A DNA stretch of 64,000 nucleotides from Neobacillus sp. WH10 (GCF_030123405.1 NZ_CP126110.1:4092001-4156000), one strand, 5' to 3'; shown: positions 17,121-25,555, numbered from the stretch's first letter. Notes: generated by a model not told the origin, from the sequence alone. Numbers and translations are program-made.

Positions 17121-18071
17121 GTGGGAAATGTAGTACTAAATTTGGAAATGTCTAAGATTAACGAAATGAAAAACTATTACGGAAGACAGCTTTTAGATAA
17201 AAACATACCTGGAAGTGTATTTGCTGCGAAAACTCCAGCCTGTATGATCACAGCTTACAAATCAGGAAAAGTCTTATTTCAGGGGAATGATTGTGAAAAA
17301 GAGGCCGATAAGTGGAGTGAAAGTACCAGCACTCCCGGTAAAAAGCCGGCTGTTGCCAAAGTAAAATCAGCGCCTAAAGGCCACCTTCCTTTTGGCATCG
17401 GTGAGATGTCCGCCATCGGATCAGATGAAGTAGGCACTGGTGATTTTTTCGGGCCGATAACCGTCGTTGCTGCCTATGTAAAAAAAGAAGATATTCCGTT
17501 ATTAAAGGAACTAGGCGTGCGCGATTCAAAAGACTTAAACGATGAAAAAATCATGGCAATTGCTAAAATCATCAAAGATGTCGTTCCGTTTAGCCTGATG
17601 ACACTAAAAAATGAAAAATATAATCAGGTACAGCGGTCAGGGATGTCGCAAGGGAAGATGAAGGCCATCCTTCATAATCAAGCAATATTAAATGTGCTAG
17701 ATAAAATTGCACCTGCAAAACCAGAAGCCATCCTAATTGACCAATTTGTTCAGCCGAGCACCTATTTTCAACATTTAAAAGGACAAAAAGTTATTATAAA
17801 TAAAGACGTTTATTTTAGTACTAAAGCAGAGGGCATACATCTGGCGGTAGCCGCTGCTAGTATTCTCGCCCGCTATGCCTTTATTCAATATATGGATAAG
17901 CTTAGCGAGGCGGCAGGATTTAAGATTCCGAAAGGGGCTGGGGCTCAAGTTGATGTTGCTGCAGCCAAGTTGATTTTAAACAAAGGCCGCGACATTTTGC
18001 CATCCTTTGTTAAGCTTCACTTTGCAAATACCGATAAAGCGATAACACTTGTAAATAAAAAACAGCGCTGA
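17121..18071 (+). CDS. rnhC: Ribonuclease HIII
   Basis: RNase HIII cleaves the RNA strand of RNA-DNA hybrids such as R-loops and primers. The 316 residues start with the TBP-like substrate-binding domain (about 1-85), followed by the catalytic domain with GSDEVGTGDFFGP at 100-112, DSKDL near 135 and ILIDQF near 204, which supply the acidic active-site residues. The gene is divergent from zapA. A GTG start is used. The ribosome binding site is weak, so the start is less certain than the gene. Confidence 0.95.
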   Translation: MGNVVLNLEMSKINEMKNYYGRQLLDKNIPGSVFAAKTPACMITAYKSGKVLFQGNDCEKEADKWSESTSTPGKKPAVAKVKSAPKGHLPFGIGEMSAIGSDEVGTGDFFGPITVVAAYVKKEDIPLLKELGVRDSKDLNDEKIMAIAKIIKDVVPFSLMTLKNEKYNQVQRSGMSQGKMKAILHNQAILNVLDKIAPAKPEAILIDQFVQPSTYFQHLKGQKVIINKDVYFSTKAEGIHLAVAAASILARYAFIQYMDKLSEAAGFKIPKGAGAQVDVAAAKLILNKGRDILPSFVKLHFANTDKAITLVNKKQR

Positions 18072-18111
18072 AGAATAAATATATAAATAAATAGTGATTG
18101 GAGGGATTTTA

Positions 18112-18405
18112 GTGACGAATAGACTTAGTTTAACAGAGATTCATCAATCTCTTGCTGATTTATCCGGCTGGAAACTAGACGGTAAATTTATTGTGAAAAA
18201 GTATCGCTTTCAAGAGTTTTTAAAAGGGGTGCAGTTTGTAAATGAAATCGCCCAGCTCTCTGAGGAAAAAAATCATCATCCATTTATAGCAATTGACTAC
18301 AAATTAGTGACACTTAGGCTTACCTCTTGGAATGCTGGAGGCTTAACCGACCTAGATGTCGCTTTGGCGAAAAACTATGATGCTATTTATGAAAAATGTA
18401 ATTGA
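18112..18405 (+). CDS. 4a-hydroxytetrahydrobiopterin dehydratase (pterin carbinolamine dehydratase)
   Basis: This family dehydrates 4a-hydroxytetrahydropterin to recycle the cofactor of aromatic amino-acid hydroxylases. The 97-residue protein has the expected size and the family motif EKNHHPFIAIDY near 61-72, with a WNAGGLTDLDV segment after it. The GTG start is six bases after GGAGGG. A GTG 18 bases upstream would overlap that site. It follows rnhC by 40 bases. No phenylalanine hydroxylase is in the window, so its physiological partner is unknown. Confidence 0.85.
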   Translation: MTNRLSLTEIHQSLADLSGWKLDGKFIVKKYRFQEFLKGVQFVNEIAQLSEEKNHHPFIAIDYKLVTLRLTSWNAGGLTDLDVALAKNYDAIYEKCN

Positions 18406-18420
18406 AGATGGAATTGAAAG

Positions 18421-18455
18421 AGGTTGCCCTGTATTTTAAGTGGGGGCAACCTTTT
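18421..18455 (+). terminator. Terminator after the pterin dehydratase gene
   Basis: AGGTTGCCC pairs with GGGCAACCT around a 14-base loop, followed by TTTT. It ends the rnhC transcript. Confidence 0.75.
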
Positions 18456-18572
18456 ATGTTGTGCTTTAAGAGAATATTTCGCGAAAATCTTTTAAAATAT
18501 TTATTTGTACTTAATATAGGCAATATTTACACAAAAATGGGGATTCGTTGTTTGCCAAAATGTCATTATCTA

Positions 18573-18640
18573 GTTTTATCAGCTTTTTTTAGCGATTTAT
18601 CAGCGAATCTGCACTTTTATCAGCGAATCAGAAATTTCAC
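18573..18640. repeat. Minisatellite of TTATCAGCGAAT-type units
   Basis: Three imperfect units containing TTATCAGC or TTATCAGCGAATC at about 20-22-base spacing. Similar units occur at 24307-24412. The array lies between two converging genes, so it would be outside both coding regions. Confidence 0.65.
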
Positions 18641-18652
18641 CTAATTTTTAGC

Positions 18653-18693
18653 AAAAAAAAAGCTAGCCCGAAAACGACCTTTCGAGCCAGCCT
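18653..18693 (-). terminator. pheT terminator
   Basis: GCTGGCTCGAAA pairs with TTTTCGGGCTAGC, with one G-T pair or bulge, followed by a nine-T run on the minus strand. Confidence 0.8.
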
Positions 18694-18700
18694 CTATTGA

Positions 18701-21115
18701 TTAACCTCTTAATACCGCGTTAGCCTTATCTTTCAAGGCTTCAAGCACGCGCTCATGAACCTTTGTAACCTCTTCATCAGTCAATGTGCGTTCAGGATCA
18801 ACATATTTAAGTGAGAAAGCAATCGATTTCTTACCTGCCTCCATCTTGTCTCCCTCATATAAATCAAACTCTAAAGCTTCCTTCAGAAGCGGAGCACCCG
18901 CCGTTAAAATTATTTCCTTTAGGGTACCTGACACCGTTTCTCTGTTTACCACTAGGGCAATGTCTCTTGTGATAGATGGGAAGCGTGGGATTGCTTCGTA
19001 TTGTAATACAGGTATGTCTGCTTCTAGTACTGCTTTTAATGATAGTTCAAATACATAGGTATCTTTTAAATCAAGTTCTTTTTGGACGCTTGGGTGTACT
19101 TGACCGACGAAGCCGATTATTTCACCATTCAAGCTAATTTCTGCTGTACGACCAGGATGCATGCCGTTTACTTGTGCCTGAACATATTTTACCTGTTCCG
19201 CCAGACCGAGCTTGGCAAACATACCTTCTAAAATCCCTTTAACTACGAAGAAGTCTACTGGTTTCTTTTCTCCCTGCCATGGATGGCTGTGCCACAAGCC
19301 GGTTACCGCTCCAGCTAAATGCTCTATTTCCTCCGGAAGAGTGTCCACTCCATTCGCTAAGAATACGGCACCAGTTTCATACACAGCTAAGCTATCATTT
19401 TGACGAGCACTATTGTATTTTATAACCTCCAATAGTTGTGGCAAAATGCTTAAACGGAGGATGCTGCGCTCTTCACTCATTGGCATTGCAAGACGAATAG
19501 TGTCACGTTTTTCTAAGGCAAATTGTGAAGCCTTTTCCTCACTTGTTAAAGAGTAAGTTACAGCTTGATATAATCCTGCACCCTCGAGGTACTGCCGGAC
19601 TACACGGCGTTTCTTTTGATAGTCTGACAATTTCCCCGGTGTAGTTGACCCAATTGGTAATGTTTTAGGAATGTTGTCATAACCATAAAGGCGGGCAACT
19701 TCTTCCACTAAATCTTCTTCGATTCTGATATCACCGCGGCGAGTTGGAGCCGTTACTGTAATCAAATCTTCCTCGATACTTACAGCAAATTGTAAGCGCT
19801 CGAAGATCTCTTTTACATCCTGCATTACTAAATCTGTTCCAAGGACCCGATTGATTTTTTCAAGAGTAATCGAAACAACGGCCGGTTCAATGGTTAATGT
19901 ATCAATTTCGGCAGCTCCATCTAAAACTTCACCACCAGCAAACTTTTCCATCAAGTAAGCAGCACGTTCACCTGCAACACGAACACGATTAGGGTCAACC
20001 CCTTTTTCAAACCGCGCACTTGCCTCACTTCTTAAGCCGTGATCTTTTGAAGCTTTTCTGACAGTACCACCATTAAAATATGCGGATTCCAATAGAACGG
20101 TCGTTGTATCTGAAGTAACTTCAGAATTGGCTCCTCCCATAACACCAGCAAGTGCAACTGGCTCTGTACCATTAGTAATGACAAGATGATCAGATGAAAG
20201 TGTCCGTTCAACATCATCAAGCGTTACAAATTTCTCGCCATCGTTTGCACGGCGGACAAGAATTTCTTTTGATCCCAAACGGTCATAATCAAACGCATGA
20301 AGCGGCTGACCGTATTCTAATAAAATATAGTTAGTAATATCGACAACATTATTATGAGGACGGATTCCAGCGGACATTAATCGTGTCTGCATCCAAAGAG
20401 GTGACGGACCAATTTTTACATTTTTGATCATTTTTGCCACATATAATGGGTTATCCTCTTTCGCGTCTACGACAATCTTTATATAATCAGAAGCTTTTTC
20501 AGTAACAGGATCCAAGCTTGTTTCAGGAAGCTTTACCTCTCTTCCAAGAATCGCTGCCACCTCATAAGCTACCCCCAGCATACTTAAGCAATCAGCCCGG
20601 TTTGGTGTTAAACTAAGCTCCAGAACCTCATCGTCTCGATTTAACAAGGCAAGTGCATCGACGCCAACCTCAGCATCTGCTGGAAAAACAAAGATACCCT
20701 CGGAATATTCTTTTGGAACAACCTTTCCTTCCATTCCAAGCTCAGTAAGGGAGCAAATCATTCCGTTCGATTCTTCCCCGCGAAGCTTTGCCCGTTTAAT
20801 TTTAAAATTGCCAGGTAAAACGGCACCAACCTTTGCTACAGCAACCTTTTGTCCTTGTGCCACATTTGGCGCACCACAAATAATTTGCACTGGCTGCTCT
20901 TCGCCAACATCAACAAGACATTTGCTTAATTTATCGGCATTTGGATGCTGCTCACGTTCTAGCACATGACCAACAACAACACCTTTAATGCCTTCGTTTA
21001 ATACTTCTACTCCTTCAACTTCGATCCCGCTTTTAGTGATTTTTTCAGCTAATTCTGCTGCTGTTACTCCAGATAAATCGATATAATCTTGGAGCCATTT
21101 ATATGAAACGAACAT
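18701..21115 (-). CDS. pheT: Phenylalanyl-tRNA synthetase beta subunit
   Basis: The beta chain of the alpha2-beta2 enzyme that charges tRNA-Phe. It carries editing and tRNA-binding domains. The 804 residues include the N-terminal OB-fold tRNA-binding domain (about 40-150), the B3/B4 editing domain (about 210-385), B5 (about 405-475), a catalytic-like core and the C-terminal FDX-ACB anticodon-binding domain (about 710-803, with PRFPSITRDIALVV). It is preceded by pheS and shares its T-box control. Confidence 0.97.
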   Translation of the reverse strand: MFVSYKWLQDYIDLSGVTAAELAEKITKSGIEVEGVEVLNEGIKGVVVGHVLEREQHPNADKLSKCLVDVGEEQPVQIICGAPNVAQGQKVAVAKVGAVLPGNFKIKRAKLRGEESNGMICSLTELGMEGKVVPKEYSEGIFVFPADAEVGVDALALLNRDDEVLELSLTPNRADCLSMLGVAYEVAAILGREVKLPETSLDPVTEKASDYIKIVVDAKEDNPLYVAKMIKNVKIGPSPLWMQTRLMSAGIRPHNNVVDITNYILLEYGQPLHAFDYDRLGSKEILVRRANDGEKFVTLDDVERTLSSDHLVITNGTEPVALAGVMGGANSEVTSDTTTVLLESAYFNGGTVRKASKDHGLRSEASARFEKGVDPNRVRVAGERAAYLMEKFAGGEVLDGAAEIDTLTIEPAVVSITLEKINRVLGTDLVMQDVKEIFERLQFAVSIEEDLITVTAPTRRGDIRIEEDLVEEVARLYGYDNIPKTLPIGSTTPGKLSDYQKKRRVVRQYLEGAGLYQAVTYSLTSEEKASQFALEKRDTIRLAMPMSEERSILRLSILPQLLEVIKYNSARQNDSLAVYETGAVFLANGVDTLPEEIEHLAGAVTGLWHSHPWQGEKKPVDFFVVKGILEGMFAKLGLAEQVKYVQAQVNGMHPGRTAEISLNGEIIGFVGQVHPSVQKELDLKDTYVFELSLKAVLEADIPVLQYEAIPRFPSITRDIALVVNRETVSGTLKEIILTAGAPLLKEALEFDLYEGDKMEAGKKSIAFSLKYVDPERTLTDEEVTKVHERVLEALKDKANAVLRG

Positions 21116-21134
21116 CTCGTCATCCTCCTTATTA

Positions 21135-21335
21135 TCTATCTTCAGCGTCTAGGAGCTCTCTAGTCTAAGCCATTCCGGCAAGAAGATTAAAGAGTAACCT
21201 TCACGCTGGCACGTCTTATCACTGGCTATAAAATAACTAACGCATTCTGTACGTATTAGGGAAGACTCTTGGCTTCTTTCTTGCTTGCCAGTCGGTAATC
21301 TCCCTATAACTCCTTTGTTTTACGCGCTTCTGCTT
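21135..21335. repeat. Dispersed repeat inserted between pheS and pheT (family A, long variant)
   Basis: A stretch of about 200 bases that aligns with 46672-46856: both contain TCTAG or TCTA followed by GTCTAAGCCA-like and CAAGAAGRTTAAA segments, then GCATTCTGTAC or GCATTAAGGGAGACT, and end near a GGCGCT- or GCGCTTC-type terminus. It separates two genes that are normally almost adjacent. No coding potential is seen. Confidence 0.65.
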
Positions 21336-21341
21336 AAAGTC

Positions 21342-22379
21342 CTATTCATGTTTTGAAAATTGCTTTAAGAAACGAACATCATTTGTATAAAAATGTCTAA
21401 TGTCATCGACACCGTATTTTAACATCGCGATACGCTCTGGTCCCATACCGAAGGCGAATCCAGTGTATTTTTTAGAGTCATATCCAGCCATTTCAAGGAC
21501 GTTTGGATGAACCATGCCTGCGCCAAGAATTTCAATCCAGCCTGTTTGCTTACAAACGCTGCAGCCATGGCCGCCACAAATTTTACAAGAAATATCCATT
21601 TCAACAGACGGTTCTGTGAATGGGAAGAAACTTGGTCTTAAGCGGATTTCGCGGTCTTCGCCAAACATTTTTTTCGCAAAAACCTCTAATGTTCCTTTGA
21701 GGTCACTCATACGGATATTCTCGCCGACCACAAGTCCCTCGATTTGCATGAATTGATGAGAATGAGTCGCGTCATCATTATCGCGACGGTACACTTTACC
21801 TGGGCAAATAATTTTAATTGGACCCTTACCTTGATGTTTTTCCATTGTTCTCGCTTGGACAGGAGATGTATGAGTTCTCATTAAAATTTCTTCGGTGATA
21901 TAGAACGAGTCCTGCATATCACGGGCAGGATGTCCCTTCGGTAAATTAAGAGCTTCGAAGTTATAATAATCTTGTTCAACCTCAGGACCTTCAGCGACCT
22001 GATAGCCCATACCAATAAATAAATCTTCTATTTCTTCAATGATTCTTGTCAGCGGATGATGGTTTCCTACCTTAACTGGTCGTCCAGGGAGAGTAACATC
22101 AATGCTTTCCGAAGCTAACTTTTCAAGGACAGCCGCCTCTTCTAACCCCTTTTGTTTTGCTTCGATTTTTACCGCAATCGCTTCACGAACTTCATTTGCG
22201 AGTGCCCCCATTACTGGGCGTTCCTCAGCAGAAAGCTTACCCATCCCGCGCAGTACCTCAGTTATTGGACCTTTTTTACCTAAATACGCAACTCGGATGT
22301 CATTCAATTCTTTTAAGCTTGCAGATTGTTCAATTTTTTGAATAGCCTCTTCCTGCAATTCCTTTAATCGTTCTTGCAC
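21342..22379 (-). CDS. pheS: Phenylalanyl-tRNA synthetase alpha subunit
   Basis: The catalytic chain of phenylalanyl-tRNA synthetase. It forms Phe-AMP and transfers it to tRNA. The 345 residues comprise an N-terminal coiled coil (about 1-85) that binds tRNA and a class II core with motif 2 (GKVYRRDNDDATHSHQF, near 195-212) and motif 3 (GFAFGMGPERIAML, near 307-320). The start is GTG seven bases after GGAGG. The transcript begins with a T-box leader, so expression should rise when tRNA-Phe is uncharged. Confidence 0.97.
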   Translation of the reverse strand: MQERLKELQEEAIQKIEQSASLKELNDIRVAYLGKKGPITEVLRGMGKLSAEERPVMGALANEVREAIAVKIEAKQKGLEEAAVLEKLASESIDVTLPGRPVKVGNHHPLTRIIEEIEDLFIGMGYQVAEGPEVEQDYYNFEALNLPKGHPARDMQDSFYITEEILMRTHTSPVQARTMEKHQGKGPIKIICPGKVYRRDNDDATHSHQFMQIEGLVVGENIRMSDLKGTLEVFAKKMFGEDREIRLRPSFFPFTEPSVEMDISCKICGGHGCSVCKQTGWIEILGAGMVHPNVLEMAGYDSKKYTGFAFGMGPERIAMLKYGVDDIRHFYTNDVRFLKQFSKHE

Positions 22380-22429
22380 GTCTATTCCTCCTTATTTTTG
22401 ATCGGTATTGGGCCGGACAGTGGAAAATC

Positions 22430-22556
22430 ATATGATTCCGCGAATTTTATAATTAATTCCGCCAAACTTGGGATTAATTCCGCCAAGTCTGAAGATAATT
22501 CCGCCAAACTTGGGGATTATACCGCCAAGTTCAGAGATAATCCCGCCAATCCGTGA
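22430..22556. repeat. 21-nt minisatellite in the pheS leader
   Basis: Six degenerate units built on TTAATTCCGCCAAACTTGG, spaced 20-22 bases, lie between the T-box terminator and pheS. On the minus strand the units read as seven-residue repeats of the GGIIPKF type, but without a good start or codon pattern. Related heptad-type arrays with a different core lie at 18573 and 24307. Confidence 0.75.
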
Positions 22557-22621
22557 TGACAGCACCATTAGTAATACACTGATAGTAGAAAGGGTGTCAG
22601 GCACCAGGTGTAATGAACCGA

Positions 22622-22908
22622 AAAAACAAAAAAACCCCATCCCTGGAAAGGGACGAGGTTTGTCATTCGCGGTACCACCCTTGTAAACACGATATGTTAG
22701 AAATATTGTGTTCGCTTCATTCGGATAACGGCATCTGCCGGTGCATCTTTACATTTCTTTTTCAAAAAATGGTCCCGATGCCAACTCAGGAGGTGAACTT
22801 CTCAAGTCCCAAACCATAAAAGTGCTTTCAGTCGCGGCACTTTCTCCCTATATGGTCATTAGACAAGGTACTTTTCTCCATCATCGTTTTTATTATTATC
22901 AATATTGT
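22622..22908 (-). ncRNA. T-box riboswitch of pheST
   Basis: The conserved T-box AGGGTGGTACCGCG is complementary to plus positions 22668-22681. It is followed by a terminator in which AACCTCGTCCC pairs with GGGATGGGGTT, then a T-run. Uncharged tRNA-Phe should stabilise the antiterminator. The specifier loop was not resolved by eye, so the phenylalanine assignment rests on the downstream genes. Confidence 0.93.
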
Positions 22909-22913
22909 TCATT

Positions 22914-22943
22914 ATTATATAATAATTTTCCTTAAAAGGTCAA
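22914..22943 (-). promoter_or_regulatory. pheST promoter
   Basis: TTGACC and TATAAT with an 18-base spacer, ending just downstream of the rRNA methyltransferase gene. The predicted start is at about 22907, at the 5' end of the T-box leader. Confidence 0.7.
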
Positions 22944-22955
22944 ACTTGTTTGCAT

Positions 22956-23705
22956 CTATTTTTTTAAATAATAGAGCAGAATCCCGGTCGCAACTGCTAC
23001 ATTTAGCGACTCACTTTTGCCGTAAATCGGAATATAAAGGTTAGCAGTCGTGCTTGAAAGAATATCTTTACCGACACCGTTTCCCTCATTCCCAACAATC
23101 AATGCAAAAGAATCTCCACTTGAAATATCAGTGTATGCAGATGCCCCTTCTAGTGCTGTTCCGTATACAGGAATATTTTTTTCTAAAAGTTTGTTTATCC
23201 ATTCGTGCAGGTCACCTCTGATGATTGGAAGGTGAAAATGACTTCCCTGCGCCGATCTTAACACCTTTGAGTTAAAAAGATCCACACTGCCGCGGCCAAC
23301 GACGACGGCATCAATCCCAGCTGCATCAGCTGTACGGATCATCGTACCAAGATTACCGGGATCCTGAACCGCATCGATAAGTAGGAAGGTTTTTGCATCT
23401 CGAACTTCCGGGTTTGCTTGGTGGCAGATCGCATAAATTCCTTGTGGCGCCTCTGTCTCGGATAAAGAATTCGAAATCTCCTCCGTAACAAGGATGACCG
23501 GTGTTCCACCGAAATCCCAGCGCGGCGGCAAGCCTACTTTTTCCGAAACAATTACTTCTAAAATTTGCTCACCTTGTATTAACGCCTCTTCCACTAAATG
23601 AAAGCCTTCTATTAAAAATGTGCCAGACTTATCCCGCTCTTTTTTGGTTAAAAGTTTTTTCCATTGTTTTACCTTAGGATTATTTACAGATTCAATATGT
23701 TTCAA
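22956..23705 (-). CDS. ysgA: TrmH/SpoU-family RNA 2'-O-methyltransferase
   Basis: A SPOUT-class RNA methyltransferase, most likely acting on rRNA. It is the homologue of B. subtilis YsgA. The 249 residues have an N-terminal L30e-like substrate-binding domain (about 1-95) and a C-terminal knotted SAM-binding domain. The latter shows the family motifs DAVQDPGNLGTMIRTADA (near 129-146), LIVGNEGNGV (near 207-216) and IPIYGKSESLNVAVA (near 227-241). The exact target nucleotide cannot be read from the sequence. Confidence 0.92.
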   Translation of the reverse strand: MKHIESVNNPKVKQWKKLLTKKERDKSGTFLIEGFHLVEEALIQGEQILEVIVSEKVGLPPRWDFGGTPVILVTEEISNSLSETEAPQGIYAICHQANPEVRDAKTFLLIDAVQDPGNLGTMIRTADAAGIDAVVVGRGSVDLFNSKVLRSAQGSHFHLPIIRGDLHEWINKLLEKNIPVYGTALEGASAYTDISSGDSFALIVGNEGNGVGKDILSSTTANLYIPIYGKSESLNVAVATGILLYYLKK

Positions 23706-23759
23706 AACTGGTTCTCCTTTAGAAATCTCATGTGATTTTATCCTGTATTAATGAACAGT

Positions 23760-23878
23760 AAGCTCCCACTTCAAGACTTGAGGATTAATAGTATAAGCGG
23801 GGGACTCTTACTCGTAATATCTAGATTGGGGAAATACAGTGAAAGAAAAAACTCCTACTGATTGAAGTTTCACTTTAT
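23760..23878 (+). mobile_element. Possible decayed right end of an IS200/IS605-type element
   Basis: The stretch has CTCCCACTTC near 23762 that can pair with AAGCGGGGGA near 23797-23806, and it ends in TGATTGAAGTTTCACTTTAT (23859-23878). This layout recalls the structured right ends of IS605-group elements in Bacillus. No tnpA or tnpB is present. The same 20-base end recurs with one change at 39751-39770. The family attribution is from memory and needs a database check. Confidence 0.35.
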
Positions 23879-23954
23879 GATAACAATAATACATAATAAA
23901 GCCCAAAATAGAAAACATATTAAAGAAATACAAGAATAAAAGGAGTGTGCAGGT

Positions 23955-24161
23955 ATGAATTTAAACCTAAGAAATGCCATTATTCACAATGTTTCTGGCA
24001 ATACGCAGGCAGAGTTAGAAGATACAATCGTAGATGCGATTCAAAATGGGGAAGAAAAGATGCTACCTGGACTTGGAGTTTTGTTTGAAATCATTTGGAA
24101 AAATTCATCTGAGGAAGAGAAGAAAGAAATGCTTACAGTCCTTGAAAACGGGCTAAAATAA
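23955..24161 (+). CDS. sspI: Small acid-soluble spore protein I
   Basis: A minor SASP found in the core of Bacillus spores and made late in the forespore. The 68-residue protein aligns along its whole length with SspI (LNLRNAI at the start, EEMLPGLGVLFEIIW in the middle). The ribosome binding site is AGGAGTG. A forespore sigma-G promoter is expected. CATATTA at 23919-23925 resembles its -10 element, but I could not find a convincing -35. It is monocistronic, with its own terminator. Confidence 0.95.
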   Translation: MNLNLRNAIIHNVSGNTQAELEDTIVDAIQNGEEKMLPGLGVLFEIIWKNSSEEEKKEMLTVLENGLK

Positions 24162-24177
24162 TTATCTTTCGGGCCGG

Positions 24178-24210
24178 AGCTGTTAATCGGATAGATTGAC
24201 AGCTTTTTTC
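24178..24210 (+). terminator. sspI terminator
   Basis: Eleven paired bases (AGCTGTTAATC with GATTGACAGCT, including one G-T pair) followed by TTTTTT. Confidence 0.8.
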
Positions 24211-24306
24211 TGTATAAATTGAGTTTTCAAGCTAAAACAGATGCATTTTCCACTGAAAAACCAGGAAGACCATGAAAATGTGCAACGTATCAGAAGAAAA
24301 ATATTG

Positions 24307-24412
24307 TCTATCAGCAAATTATCAAGTTATATAAGCGAAATCGAGCAGTTTTTCGGCGAATTTTCAAGTCTTATCAGCGAATTCGGGCAGTCTAACGGCG
24401 AATCTATGAACA
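24307..24412. repeat. Minisatellite of (TATCAGCGAATT)-type units, about 21 nt apart
   Basis: Five degenerate units containing cores such as ATCAGCAAAT, ATAAGCGAAA, TCGGCGAAT, ATCAGCGAATT and ACGGCGAAT, spaced 20-22 bases. The array fills the space between sspI and ysdC. A plus-strand frame through it gives heptads like FSSLISEF but has no ribosome binding site, so I treat it as non-coding. Confidence 0.7.
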
Positions 24413-24425
24413 CACATAAAAAGCA

Positions 24426-24464
24426 GAAAAAATCCCCGGCCCGAAACTACGGCTGAGGATTTTA
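24426..24464 (-). terminator. ysdC terminator
   Basis: AATCCTCAGCC pairs imperfectly with GGCCGGGGATT and is followed by TTTTTT on the minus strand. Confidence 0.7.
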
Positions 24465-24469
24465 AGTTT

Positions 24470-25555
24470 TTATTCAAAGGTAATTTTATCAACTGTCTCA
24501 CGGTCTAAGCGTTTGATGACTTCGACAATCAATTTAACTGCGTTTTCGTAATCATCACGGTGAAGCATCGCTGCATGTGAATGGATATAACGTGTAGCAA
24601 TAGTAATCGCCAGTGCAGGGACGCCATTATGTGTTACATGGATCGAACCTGCATCCGTTCCACCGCCAGGGATCGATTCGAATTGATATGGGATATTTAG
24701 TTCATCCGCTGTATCCGTGACAAAATCACGCAAGCCTTTATGGGCTACAAGCGATGCATCATAGATTACTACCTGTGGTCCTTTACCCATTTTACTAATC
24801 GATTCTTTTTCCGTAATTCCAGGTGTGTCGCCTGCAATACCCACATCAACCGCAAAGCCGATATCTGGTTGAATTTTTGCTGAAGCTGTCTTTGCCCCGC
24901 GCAAACCAACCTCTTCCTGAACATTTCCTACAGCATAAACCTCATTTGGGTGATCCACATCTTTTAATTGCTTCAATACATCAATCGCAATCGCACAGCC
25001 AATGCGATTATCCCATGCTTTCGCCAACAACATTTTCTCATTGTTCATGACGGTAAATTCGAAATATGGCACAACCATATCACCTGGACGGACGCCCCAC
25101 TCCCCAGCTTCCTCTCGGCTTGAAGCACCGATGTCAATAAACATATCTTTAATTTCCACCGGCTTTTTACGAGCTTCTACCGAAAGAACATGCGGAGGCT
25201 TTGAACCAATAATCCCTGTTACATCGCCCTTTCTCGTAACAACTGTTACGCGTTGTGCGAGCATAACCTGGCCCCACCAGCCGCCGACTGTTTGGAAACG
25301 GAGAAATCCTTTGTCGTCGATTTGGGTAACCATGAAGCCAACTTCATCTAAGTGGCCGGCAACCATAATTTTCGGACCTCCGGATTTCCCGACCTTTTTA
25401 GCAATTAAACTGCCAAGTCCATCGGTTGTCAATTCATCAGCAAATGGTTCTATGTATTTCTTCATCACTTCGCGCACTTCACGCTCATTGCCAGGAATCC
25501 CTTTGGCATCAGTTAAATCCTTTAACATCGTTAATGTTTCATCAAGTTTTGCCAT
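24470..25555 (-). CDS. ysdC: M42 family metallo-aminopeptidase
   Basis: A cytosolic dodecameric aminopeptidase of the M42 (glutamyl/deblocking aminopeptidase, cellulase-M) family, homologous to B. subtilis YsdC. The 361 residues carry the binuclear zinc site: His68 (AGHLDEVGF), Asp182 (AWDNRIGC), the catalytic pair Glu214-Glu215 (NVQEEVGLRG), Asp237 and His325 (RYIHSH). A PDZ-like dimerisation insert lies between about 75 and 165. It is probably involved in peptide turnover, but substrate preference is unknown. Confidence 0.94.
   Translation of the reverse strand: MAKLDETLTMLKDLTDAKGIPGNEREVREVMKKYIEPFADELTTDGLGSLIAKKVGKSGGPKIMVAGHLDEVGFMVTQIDDKGFLRFQTVGGWWGQVMLAQRVTVVTRKGDVTGIIGSKPPHVLSVEARKKPVEIKDMFIDIGASSREEAGEWGVRPGDMVVPYFEFTVMNNEKMLLAKAWDNRIGCAIAIDVLKQLKDVDHPNEVYAVGNVQEEVGLRGAKTASAKIQPDIGFAVDVGIAGDTPGITEKESISKMGKGPQVVIYDASLVAHKGLRDFVTDTADELNIPYQFESIPGGGTDAGSIHVTHNGVPALAITIATRYIHSHAAMLHRDDYENAVKLIVEVIKRLDRETVDKITFE

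Noticed and set aside
18402..18644. 80-codon frame after the pterin dehydratase gene
   Set aside because: It reads through that gene's terminator and into the minisatellite, and has no ribosome binding site.
22430..22556. CRISPR array
   Set aside because: Units are degenerate and contiguous, with no unique spacers of constant length, and no cas genes are in the window.
22428..22640. Minus-strand frame of 70 codons with GGIIPKF repeats
   Set aside because: It overlaps the T-box terminator and the pheS leader array. No start signal is seen, and the repeats explain the open frame.
24241..24456. Plus-strand frame of 71 codons with heptad-like SLISEFG repeats
   Set aside because: No ribosome binding site before the ATG, and the heptads follow simply from the 21-nt period of a non-coding array found elsewhere outside genes.
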